This document shows, in pieces, positions 1-12,000 of a stretch of 64,000 nucleotides of DNA. Made by a program: the position numbers and the translations under genes. The stretch covers positions 13,417,357 through 13,481,356 of the forward strand of contig JABBOT010000010.1 in assembly GCA_016165875.1 (NCBI GenBank). The letters are read 5' to 3'. Numbering within the stretch: position 1 is the stretch's first letter; the number at the start of each line of letters is the position of its first letter. Under the pieces are notes generated by a model that worked only from the letters and a program-made list of their open reading frames with translations, made no database searches and was not told the origin of the DNA. The stretch is from Acanthopleura granulata. Taxonomy: Eukaryota; Mollusca; Polyplacophora; Chitonida; Chitonidae.

Positions 1-1367
1 ACCCAGGACTGCCAGTCACATGGAATAATGGCAGAGAAAGCTAAATGCTACAGTCGTGAAGGCACATTTAAACACCTTCGAACTTATCAACATCTTCAAG
101 AAAAAAACAGGCCACCAATGAAATAAAGAAGGCACAGCTTGAAGGATGTGTTCCCCACCATTTAAGAATACAGAAAAATACAAAAAATACAGAATACAGA
201 AACATTGATGACAGACACGCCAGCTCACTGATAATGGGAAGACCCCAGTTCAGTACCCTGATGCATGTTCCTTCTTAATTAAATTGTAATGTGTGTGTTC
301 ATCTTACATCTTACGTACATATTCCGGCTAAACGCATTTACCGACGTAACTCAGTTGTAAATGCTGAAATATTTTGTGTAAACATTTTCCTTTGTGTAAA
401 ACCTATGCCTATTTTCTACAATGTAAATAAAATATTTGATGCCAGAATCATGCACATCTAGTTAAATTTTTCTTTTAGGTTGATTCCTGCTAGAAAAACC
501 GATATACCTGAAATTACTTCTTTGAGTGAATGACCCCTGGGTCTTCATCCGATCGACTGTTGTAGTTTAATCCTAACCGTTTCTGGCAGCTATTCGCATT
601 TCGCCTACCACTAAAATAGGTATGTGAAATGCGATGTAGGCGAGTTGCTAAGACACCGTTCGCATTATTCTCCACGCTGACTATAGATGATTGTACTGAT
701 TCGATTTCCACTTACCATGGATGATTCTGACCTGTAGGACATACATACATATGTATGATCGATACGAACAGATTTACAAACTGGAGGATTTTTTTTTTTC
801 ATTTTCTAAATTCATATTCACTGTAAGACAATACCTATTTTGCCTCACTGGATAACTGCACGTCTAACATCTTGTCGCGCAAAAGGAAAAGGTTCAAACC
901 CGGCCTTGTGTAGAGAATTTGTAGATTTGCATAGTCTAGCGTCTGCTGACGACCGGTTGCCTATCAAAACTATTAGGCGCAAGTCTTAGACGTCAGACAT
1001 GGAAAAATTCGTCAGTTTCTTGCCAAAGGTCCTTGGTTTTCTCTGACATTCCGTTTTCCTTCCCACACAATCCCACCAACTCAGTTTTATACGTGAACTC
1101 TTCTTGAATATGGCCTTTGGCGACATTGAAACAGACACCTACAGATTTGTGGCGTCTAACGATTTAGAGAACTGTCCAAGGATAAAAAAAAAACTGTTGC
1201 ACATATAAATGTTTGGTTTCTGAAAATTTACGGCACTATTCATGCATAAAAGAACTGTTGCACTAAGAAATTTCTTCAAGCAAGTACAAGCAGCACTATC
1301 CTCCTTTGAGGTAAGATGATATTGGTGAACGCTAGAAGCCATTCAGGTGGTTGCAGGGCTTTTATAT
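1..1367. other. Intergenic, no gene recognised
   Basis: Short open frames on both strands (up to about 70 residues) show no recognisable domain and no coding-like continuity. An AATAAA-type motif near 427 has no gene in front of it. A box-B-like stretch (GGTTCAAACC) at 891-900 has no supporting tRNA fold. I see nothing else definite. Confidence 0.5.
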
Positions 1368-1740
1368 ACAGCAATGAATTTATTCCTTTGTTGACGTTAT
1401 GAACATCACAAGATTCAAATGCCCATTTGTCTCACAGCAATGAGTTAAATCCTTCGTTTATTTCATGAACCTTACAAATAACATGTGCCTATTTGGCCCA
1501 CAGCAATGAATTACACTCTTCGCTTCTTTCACGAACACTTACAGCATGTGTCTGCTGGATCTACAGCACTGAGTTAAACTCTTCTATTAGTATTGTTAGT
1601 ATTGTTAGCATCTATTAGCATTATACCCGCTATGCCTATAGACAGCTTATTACTGTAAATTACAGATGCCTACTGGATTTACAGAAATTGATGAGTTAAC
1701 ACTTTCGCTATGATCCTAGCGCTACAACCGTTACACGTGT
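1368..1740. repeat. Diverged tandem array, ~66-bp unit
   Basis: Units begin with ACAGCAATGA-like sequence at 1368, 1434, 1500 and 1563, and a fifth starts at 1681 (ACAGAAATTGATGAG). Spacing is 66, 66 and 63 bp. The fourth unit is lengthened by a small insertion of TATTAG/TTAGTAT-type simple repeat. Each unit then reads roughly 'AAT/GTTA..CTCTTCG..TTTC..GAAC..TTACA..ATG..CC..TTGG'. The units have clearly diverged, so the array is old. No coding potential is visible. Confidence 0.75.
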
Positions 1741-4189
1741 GACTCATACCTTTCAACCACAGAGCACGACTGACGTATAATGTCAGAGAGTGTGACCGCA
1801 TGTATTAAATATAACAGACTATTAATCTTTCACTTACATAATTTAATATTACGGGTGAAACTGAGCCGTCTGAACGCATCCAGTGCCTATATAAACTTTT
1901 CGCACTCCCAGGCAGCTTACATGTGTTTGGATGGACATTGTCATATAGTATGCTTTATAGCAACAATAATTATTTTTGCATACTTGCGTAAAAAATAACA
2001 GGATAGTTATGAATGGAAAGATTGAAGGCATCCTGTTATTAGAGATGAAAGCTGTTAATTCCAATACATGTTAATTGCTTTGCATGATTATTAGTTTGTA
2101 TGTTTGTTTATTCCTACGACAGAACAGAAAAACAGTTCAGCCATATAGTTCCGCGATAGTTAGGTACATCTATCGGGTTAGTAATTGGGTAAAACCTCCG
2201 TAATCGAGTCTAATATCCTGTCGTAAAACAGCAGTCGATCCGGGCGGGGCCGGAGGAGCCGGGGGGGGAGGGGGTGCGTGGAAACCGTGGGGGGTGGGGT
2301 GGGGTGAGGAGTAGGAATGAGGGCACTTTCAATGACTAGGCCAGTGAGGATCCACTTGTGAAATGATATATGTTGCCTCGACAGGTCTCGAAATTGGTGT
2401 CAATAATCATTGACGGGCTATACATTTTGTGTACATTAAATACGTTGAATGAATGGCAGATTACGGATTAAAGGCAGGTCGGCAACATTGATGACATATC
2501 GAAGCCAGAAAATGGTACTGAATGTTGTAATGAGAAAACACACAGACATTTGTAAAACCAGCTAAAACAACTCAAACGTCAAGCATAAGTCGGAAACCGA
2601 TATATACCTTTGAAGTACACAACTGAGACACATGCATACTTTGTGCGTTGACAAATGTACAACCTGTGTAAACGTACATCTGATATACAAACTGACAGGT
2701 TTTGTCTGTAAGCTATAGTATTATGTACGAACCCTGCTTATCATAGGTTTGACAGTCTAGCATTTTTATCAGGTTGAATATGCATGTTTTAAGAAAAACT
2801 GCTGTAATGTAGTACTAAGTGGACATTTGGATTTCAACAGAAAAATATTAAAGAGGAAAACATTATGGAGAGGCTAGGATAAATTATCTACAGTCACCAT
2901 CGGTGTCCACGCAATCGGATTGCCTTAAAACCTTAAGTCAATGCTTGTGTTTACATCTGAATGAATTAACATCGGCAATATCTCAGCCATATCGTGGCGA
3001 CATCTGAATGAAGGTATGCAGTTACAAGCAAATCTTTATGGAAACCGTTTAATAAAGTAGCAAAGTGTAGTGCCGGAAAAAAAATCATAATGAGGTACGC
3101 AAAGTAGTATATGATGTTAAATATCTTTTATCAAGCTATACTACCTCTGCGTGCACATATATATGATTAGTATATCGCCAAATATGTATTTTATCATCAG
3201 CATTAATTTTAATTAAAACCGTAGAAACTATATGAAGCTTATCATCTTACAAACAGTAGGTTTAATATTCTCTCTTTACGTTTTAAGCGTCGCAGTATAT
3301 GGGTCGGTCTTCACATTTGTCACAAATTTTCCTGGGTTTTGACTAGTAATAAATCTCCATTGGTCAGCTTAAATAGTCATAAAAATGAGATAAGTTTTAC
3401 ATTAACATCCCATAAAATATTATGGTTTGCGAAGCACAGACATGACTAACTCTGCATTTAATTACACAAGCAATATCGCCTTTTCCTCTATTTTCCAACT
3501 CTTATGATATTTTAACATTCATTTCAAATAATTCCTCATCGTATTTGACAGTATAATATTTGAATCGAAGAGGCGTGACTTTTAGCCAGAAAACTTACCC
3601 ATACCAGAGTGCATCTAGATATATACAACCTAAAAGTTTTCGCGTTCTTTCATAATCACTTAGAGTTCAAAAGACTGGCGTTTTCTGATGTATTGATGGG
3701 GGTTGCACCATAGACATTGCTTTCCTTTCTCTTTTGTGAGACTAAGGCCAGATTGGCTGGTAACATGAGGATGTGTTTAACCCCGATAAACGGTTGTAGT
3801 TGTCCATGAACAAGAGTATACAAATATACCAGTTCTTAACTCGACGCTCTGTTGATGGAGCCAAGTCACATTGATCAGACATAGCTATTATCCGTCTGGC
3901 TGACTTCTACCGCTGCCTGAAATCATATCTGAGAACTTGGACACATTGTAGAATATCTGCAAACGATATTAGTGCGGATAAAGTGGTGTACGACCCGGAG
4001 AAACAACCATTAATACACGACTGTAAAACGATTGAAGTCCAACGATCAAAAAGTGACGCCCGGTATGGGAATGGCAACTTGCAAAATGTCTGCAAACCTT
4101 TGCACACTTTGAGAAATAATAGATGCAGCTTAGGTGCTTAACTGAGAGGAAATATCAGCAAAAGAACACAGAGTATGGAAGTTTGATAT
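1741..4189. other. Intergenic, no gene recognised
   Basis: AT-rich sequence with only short incidental open frames (at most about 72 codons). Apart from the G-rich tract listed separately, I see no repeat, RNA gene or coding exon that I can support. Confidence 0.5.
2239..2308 (+). repeat. G-rich tract, potential G-quadruplex
   Basis: The + strand carries many G runs in 70 bp, including a run of eight G, one of five and then GGGGGGTGGGGTGGGG at about 2289-2304. Four or more runs of at least four G separated by single bases satisfy the usual G-quadruplex pattern. It stands out sharply from the AT-rich surroundings. Confidence 0.6.
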
Positions 4190-4700
4190 CGCAGCACGCG
4201 CGTCTCCAGCATCTCTGATACAGGACTATTCGCATCTCCACTTACTTGCCGGCCGAGCAAATCGTATTGGCGAACAGTGGGGCATGCGATCCGGCGAGTT
4301 AGACCCTCCTATCGCCGTCACTCCGCTCGCCCCGGCAGCCTATCGCCGTTAGACGCCCTCTCCTTGACTTGAGATCGACACGCATAAATTATTATCGGGT
4401 TTAGCCTGGAACAGTGGCTTGGCTAACTGGATCCGCCAGATACCGAGCCGGTCAAGTTGTCTTCATATAGCAGGCCGTGTGCTTCCAGCGATTCTTCTGA
4501 CAGCTGATCTCCTCAGAGTTACTCCCAAGTCTTCGGACTTGATTCCTATACCGGTCTCTGTTCTCGGGTGGCGTTCTCTCCGAGGGTCTAACCACGCGGT
4601 TCTCCCCCTAGACACCCTACCCCTCCAGGCGAAACCGCCGGCTGTATCACCCTGGGCTCCCCGTTACCTAACCTCTTCAATTGACAGTCTGAAATTTTAA
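4190..4700. other. GC-richer block, possible regulatory element
   Basis: About 500 bp is visibly richer in G+C and CpG than the flanks. It includes two copies of CCTATCGCCGT about 50 bp apart. An open frame of 93 codons crosses it, but its translation has no recognisable domain and reads like incidental GC-rich sequence. A distal regulatory element or an old repeat are both possible. Confidence 0.25.
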
Positions 4701-7700
4701 TGGCCATCTCGTCGTGTTAACAAACATTAATGGGCACTTAAAAAGATCGTGATGGACAGACTTGACACGAATAGCGATCGCTGAGAAGAAACCGTTTCGC
4801 ATTTGATCCGACAAGATCAACGTTATCAGTATAAGATATTATTCCCTCAAGCGACAGTTTTTGAAAAGAAAGCAACTTATCACCGGAGAGCATCGATTTG
4901 TATTTGACAGCCAGTTCATGTTTTCGATGGATCCATATCAGTATTTGGGTAAGTTGGCGCCATTTGTAATTATTATAAACTTAACAAAATTAGTTCCCAT
5001 CTACTAATGTGTAAGAAAGGCTTTATTTATAACACATATTTTTCGTTATCTTTGTTGAATATTATTCAGTGTCATTTATCACAGTGCCTACATATATTTG
5101 GACAAAAATCTCATTACGTTTGCAACCGTTTAAAATTGTGAAAGGAACGACTGTATAACATTTTATAAAATATCTAACAATAGATATTTAGTTAGGTATT
5201 TATGAACACAGAGCCTAAGGTTTTCGTTATCACCAGACATGCTCAAGAGATACGTCTGAAACAGGTTTATATGTTTAAAATTGTTAGTTTGATCCCAGAG
5301 TGTTTAGCATCTCCAGGGATCGTGGATGCAGCGTGTACAGAAAGCTGAAGGTCTGTCCAAAGCATTACCTATGTATTATATACATATCTCGCCCCTCAGT
5401 TTTCCCCGAACCATCAAACATCTGTGTGTGAAGTCAACCGAGAAGTGAAATGTTAAAGACAGACTTAGAGGTTGATATCTGGCAACAGATGAGCTAAAGC
5501 CGTCTCCATGATACAAACGAGAGAAGTTTGTGATGGAATATGACACCACATGTGTTCTCTGGTGGAAAAAATGTGCAAATATCAACATTTTGAAAGGTGA
5601 AAAAATTATTCCATAAAATTTAAACCGTTAAATTTTAGAATTTAATACTTTTGTTGCAAACGGAGAATCATTTTAAATCACGAAGAAAATTAAATTCCTA
5701 AAATGTTTTAAGGCTTTGAAATCACCATGCATGACCTGGAAAAGTGGTTTTTATTTTACATGCTCTGATATGTTTAATAGGGTCAGTTTACGATTCGAAC
5801 CACAAATTGCCGCTTTACTTCGTTAGGGTTTTAGAGACTACTTACACATTTTCTGTGGAGGCATTTGAGGCATTTGAATATTATTATTCCTCAGTGGGAT
5901 TAGTTTTTGTTAGGTTACCAAAAAAAAAACAAACAAAAAAACAAAAACAAAAAAAACCCCCAAAAGATACATACATAAATAAATAAATGAAATAAAAAAA
6001 TGATTCAGCTCTATGATTCTTCACTCTAAGTATGTGAGACATATTACCCGAATTTACGTTTTACATCCAAATTCAAAGGGAGCATGCCCTCGTTAAAAGA
6101 CAAGAGTCTTGCTTTCCTGGCTACTTTTTTAGACCCAAATCATTAGGAATATGGGTTCGTTAACGGCCAAGAGACCCGATTTCGTGGACAAACTCCCCAT
6201 GACTGTATGAATTATTGATAATAATGTTTAAATGTAAACTGTAATGCATGTTATATAGGTATTTAGGATGCTCGTGTAGACATAGTTGTATGATCCAGGT
6301 GTATATATAAAACCTTAACCATTTAATTCTGCCATCGAATATATTTACGGTCTCATTGCAACCTACCAAACCGTTATTATCTGGACCATTTAATATTGAC
6401 AAATACAAAAGAATTATCTCAAAATGTTTGTTTTATAGGACAAGAAAGCAGAGGTAGCGATACAGTTAATTCCCCACAGCTATTATACATATTCCGTATG
6501 TTATACAACATGTATTGTATTTATTTCAACTGGATGAAATAACAGACTTCATGCATAAAATAAGGAGTTTCTATGGTTTATATTCATATTGGAGACTCTA
6601 ATACCAGATAATAAATCGCTAATTAACAAAAAATACAGTTTTAAGACGTAGTATCATTGATTATGTGAATGAGTGCGACAAAGCGTGCTATTGTTGGCAA
6701 GTAATAATTAATAGTTATTTATGTTAAATATGGCATAGCGTATAACTAATCCTGAAATATGTTAATTCAATCCTATCGATTATTAACTAATTTCTTACTG
6801 TTACTGGCAACTGTACATTTGATCTCCTATTCTGGGTTTGCAGAACAATTCGTATACATTTCAAAACATTTCAAACTGGGCATTTTCAACAAATTTTAAA
6901 TTAGGACAACGTTCTTGCTTTTCTAAGCTGTTTTCAACGAAGCCGATTCCAAATAAATATACATTTCTCGTTCGCATAAGAGAAGATTAAAAACTGCGAA
7001 ATCATCATGTACCTACTCCACACAGATGTATTGTTTCACAACTGTATACAGCCTCTGTGCCGAGATTCCTTCAGTTAATATTGAACTTCATACAGTGTTA
7101 ATCCGCGACAAACTGATACTCTACATTGTGATCGACACGTCATGAAGGTAGCCGCGATGGTTTTGTTATACCCACAGGTAATCCCGTGTTATATTTCTGG
7201 GGAGAGACCGAAGGGGGTAGGGGTAATCTTTCAAAGTCGCTTTTCCTAAATATTTTTGCGAAGAATCTCCTCCATGGAAAGCTACGCGTAATCCATCCAT
7301 TCAGGATTAGTTGTCTCAAAGAAATGTTCAGCTCTTGTTGCAGGTGTTTTGTCATCAAGTTTAATACTTTAGGAGTCAAACTGCATTCCCCTCCAAACAA
7401 CGGACGAACCATTAGACTCAGATCGTTACAGGCCTTAGATTAATCAACGTCAGAAGCGGTGAAAAGTGGTGTATTTTGTTTTGAAAAGACAGATATTAGT
7501 TTGTCTGTGAACTTTAGGTTTGTCCAGTAATTGCCCAGGGACAAGGCCCGATGACGGGGACAAATTATCAAGCAGCAAATATCACATGTCCGCCAAGTCA
7601 CATGTATTTTACAACCCCCTATTCGCACGTTACGTGTATACAGCAAGACTACAGGCCAACGATCGCATTACGACACGACAACACAAGCTTTGGATGAAAA

Positions 7701-8870
7701 ATCTTCTGAAATGCAAGATCTAAAAAAAGCTAAATATTTTCACATTTTGGATTAACGTTGACATGCTATGCATGTATTTCCTATAGCAGCACCATGTTTT
7801 ATTTAAACCATAGCAGAATCAATTTCAGAAATAAGAACTGAAACTTACAATTTGTTTATTGTATATTCTTATAATCATATACATATTTTCCATTGTTATA
7901 AGTCACAATCTAGTGATTCATTGGTCTCACAGCTTAGAATTTATCTGGATATAACTTTCGAAGGTTTAGCACCCTTTAATCTGCCACAAGTAGTATAATT
8001 TTCACAGCATAGCGCGCCCTATGGTTGATTCATTCTCATTTTAACCTGCATTCACTTATGCCTTGAATTTAATGCCTTTGATATGATCTTTCTGAGCACT
8101 CAGTGTGTAATGTGTGTTATGTAAGATGAAGAAAACTGTAAATGTCTGCGCAATTACCGTTAGCTGGCTGATATAATTGTACTGAAACACTTATCTCACT
8201 ATTTATACATCTGAATAGGCGTCGAGTGCACATGGATGATTCTCCACATGATGTAAAAGTGGTTGTATATCCAGTCTATAATAAAGTAGAGATTGCCATG
8301 GCATATATCTGCCATGTTGATTAGGACCGAAATGCTCCGTCTGCTGTATAACATTGGTCTGGAGTTCGCACACAGGTTTGGCCATTTTGTATTCGATTCT
8401 GTTGTGCAATTCTAGTATTTTTCAAACATTAATTGCCCATTTTTGACACACACAACACAAATCACAAATTAAGAAAAAAATGAATGATACTCATTGTTAT
8501 TATATACCACACAATAAATTCATTTTTTCTTTTGAACTATGTCATTAAATACATTTATGAGGGTAGGTTTACCTAAACTCCTCATCAAAACATATGTATT
8601 CAATTTATGAAATCTCCACTATTTATGTAAAACAATTTAATACTCATGTTTCATGCCTTATTATTTGTTCAGGGGGCCTCTCACTGACATTTATCGCCCA
8701 TAAATTACGCAAATAGCATATGTATAACCTTATGTCTTAATTGCATTATCTTACAAGATCAAAATTTTATAAATTTGTGAAATTCTTCCAAAAACTTGCT
8801 GTTAATTTGTAATAATATGTAGTTATGTGTGATAAATGTGACCGTGTGATGGCTGGTATATGTTTGTATA
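4701..8870. other. Intergenic, no gene recognised
   Basis: AT-rich, with short open frames only. An A-rich low-complexity stretch lies at about 5920-6000. The overlapping opposite-strand frames at 7.1-7.7 kb look incidental and have no domain. Nothing else that I can support. Confidence 0.5.
5920..6000. repeat. A-rich low-complexity tract
   Basis: Runs of A interrupted by single C bases (AAACAAAC-type), followed by AAATAAATAAATGAAATAAAA. It could be the tail of an old retroposed element, but I recognise no element body on either side. Confidence 0.55.
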
Positions 8871-9026
8871 TTGTATATAATGAGTGTTTCATCTTCTATT
8901 CCGTCTTATTTTAAGCATAAATTTTATTTCGAATCAAGTATGTATGTGTTGTATAAATGGAGTGTTTCATCTTCAGCTCTACCTCATTCAAAGTGCAAAC
9001 TATACTTCGAACTCAGTAAATTTGAA
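8871..9026. repeat. Two-copy tandem duplication, 78-bp unit
   Basis: Unit 1 at 8871-8948 and unit 2 at 8949-9026 share TTGTATA..AAT.GAGTGTTTCATCTTC and then a similar downstream pattern ending TTCGAA.TCA.GTA. The spacing of 78 bp is divisible by three, so the + strand frame across it translates into a visible 26-residue duplication. That is expected from any such repeat and is not evidence of a gene. Confidence 0.65.
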
Positions 9027-12000
9027 TTTAAAGGAATACAGTTTGTTTTTGTATCAGAGGAGTGCAAAAGGTCATCGCTGATGATGCATTGACATGATTA
9101 ATCATAACGTGTTTAAAGAAATCAGGTAAAAATAAAATTACAGCAAAATGTAGAGTTTATACCGTTATGAAAAGAAAATATCAAGATTCCCATATTAATT
9201 CTGGCCTTACGCTGCGCGTGTCTGGTGGCATGCTGGGATGTGTGTCGTGGGCACAAAGGCAAAGGATGAATTGATATTAGACTATAGACATTAGAGGCCT
9301 TGTTTGGATTGATGTATCTGTATAGTTGCACACGTGCTCTATAGGACTGTCACGTGACTCACTCCGACAAGTGGCCCATGTACAACATATACAGATCATC
9401 TCATCGGAAATAAATTAAAAATCCATAGGCAGTTATGATGGATGTAAATAATTAGGGTATAGGAAATTGGGAGAGGAAAGTAAAGAGGGTTAATTTGTGC
9501 TGGTGGGTAGTGCGAGGTCCATGCCCGGCGGGGTAGTCAGGCGTATACACTTAACAAGAACCAACGAGATCTAGCTGAGCATCCCCCACACTGGCTGAGC
9601 CTCCTTAAGCTACCCTATCTAGTCCATCAGATCCCTGAGAAAAAAAACACCCCCATAGATGGAGAAGGCAGATCGAGATTTTCCGTGAAATTTACTGCCA
9701 AATGGCACAAAAGCTTGACACTTTGGCGGTAAAATGATCCATACCGGAGAAGAATTCCGTGTCACCTCCCAGACGAGACGCGGACAATGCGCAGAGGTCA
9801 AGTCGAGGTCACGGCGCCGCAACGTATGGCTTGACGTCACTATGTTCGAACAGATATTTTGTTAACTCCCCCTTTATATTTGTGCAACGGCATACTGTTT
9901 CATTATATAACCGTGTTAAATAGATTAGACTTCGAACCACTTGAATCACTCATTCCTCACCTATCCCGCGAGTGTCTATTGCAGATTAGGACAGTGGAGC
10001 TTAAGACGTCGTTTGGCACAAGATCACAGAGCATTAAGCGATATGAGATATAGAACACTGCGGATGACGAATATTGGACAAAATTGTTGCCTTTAAATCA
10101 GAGGTCATTTTGTATTGAAATTAAAGAACACGCTCGAACTCCGCCCCTCCCCCCCCCCTTATGTACCTACATGCAGACAACCCAGTTGCGAAATATGAGT
10201 TTTTCTCCAGTAAATTACACTTAGAACTTTTTAAAAAGTTGTCTCTGGTACATTTTTTAACACTGTATCGTGTCCTTTGGCAGGAGTTATAACACACCTT
10301 GTAATTTAGCGAGTTGTTTGTGAAGTACTTCTGTATTTTTCATACAACTATATTTCAATTATTATATACGTCTGTGTTCCCTATTTTCCCGGATACTGCA
10401 TTTATACATGAATGATAATAAAAACAGTCCAGTTTCGCATTTGTCTTGTTTAAAACCGTGTAGCCGTATTACTGCACTAAGTATGTCACGTACTTTTTAT
10501 GACAAACAAAATATCAATAAACAGAAATTCTTTTTTCATTTATTTGTTGTTTCCCCCAAAACACTGGGCTGTAAAAAAGATGATCGTGTTAAAATATTTA
10601 TATACTCGTCTCATAACTGTTTTCTTATTAATATTCAATCAGTTTCGAAGTATAATCTAAATACATGAATGTCGATTAGTCTGCCCAATAGAGACATGTT
10701 GACTGAGGCATTTGCTGTAGAACGGAGTATTCCTGAGAAACCATTTGATCCGATTTTGCTATGTCTCGATAATGGTTTCCACACATATAAGTGTATACCA
10801 TATTGACGGTCTGTCGTCCACCAGTAGGTATAAGGTCGTTCATGTTTTACCATTCACACCAGACATATCTTTCACACCAGCTCCTGACTTCAACAGGAAC
10901 AATTATCACAAGACGCCCTTAAACTCTCCTGACACGCGAACAGAAAAAAAAACCCACTTGGAGATTGCGTGTTGACAGAATTATTGCAGACACGCATGCG
11001 CAGTGCTTTATTCTCTCTTGTTTCTCCGTCACGCGCTCCAGTCGTGTGACGCAGTGACCTGTTCCAAGGAATTAAACACGGCCAAAACGGTCATAAACGA
11101 CGTTGGCCAAAGTTTACAAAAGTTCGGTTCAAACTGATTTATACATGCAATTGGTTTATATGACGTACACGCAGCATGTCTACATTTTTGTGTAGTATTT
11201 ACAAGTTTTAGAGTCACAAAAATGCGATTCATCTTTGGGTGTGATTCACTGGCAACGTTTTAGTCTTGTTTGTAATCTATTATTCAGGATATGGTTTAAG
11301 GTTCATTTTTTAGTTGATTTGATGCCACCCAAGTGTCTATGGCGAATCATACATACAACATAGTTCAGATCGTGTGAGGCCTTGGCACTCATAGAGACAT
11401 AGAGATATAAAAGTACATGCATATCTGTTTGTCTTTTCACCATGGTCTTCTTGATGCCATGAGAAGTGGAGGCAGAATAACCATTTCTAATGAGATAAGT
11501 TAAAACAGAAATCCGAGTTCGGACTACGAAGAAAAATGTGAATGGTCCACTCGGGTAAAAACTAAGTGGCAGTAAAGGCATTTGTGAATAAATAAATCAT
11601 GAATAAATAAATGTAAATAAATCATGTGGGGAGTATACATGGTTCAGACTTAGGGGTGAAGTTCTGCGTGACCGGAAAAAAAAAACAAACTTAGGGAGAA
11701 GAGATACCTACAAGTGGACAAATAAAGTGAAATGTGTAATTCACATGTTAATGGAGGCACAGAACAATCAAACACTTCAGAATTTGGGATAAACAAAAAT
11801 CAAAGGAAAGCTTTAGTTATATTTTCTGAAAAAACCTTTGAAAGCAGACTGTTATGGGAAAGGGGAAAGCAGTTTTTATGTTAAACCTGAAGCCGTTGGA
11901 CGCACTAAGCAAAGCGTTGCTCCGTGCATAAATATACCTTATGTAGGTATAATCGTCTGGTGTTTACAGTGTAGTTTATTTTTAGTTTTGGAGAAAATAC

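Noticed and set aside
850..905. Box-B-like GGTTCAAACC as a tRNA or SINE head
   Set aside because: No acceptor, D or anticodon stem could be built around it and no SINE body follows.
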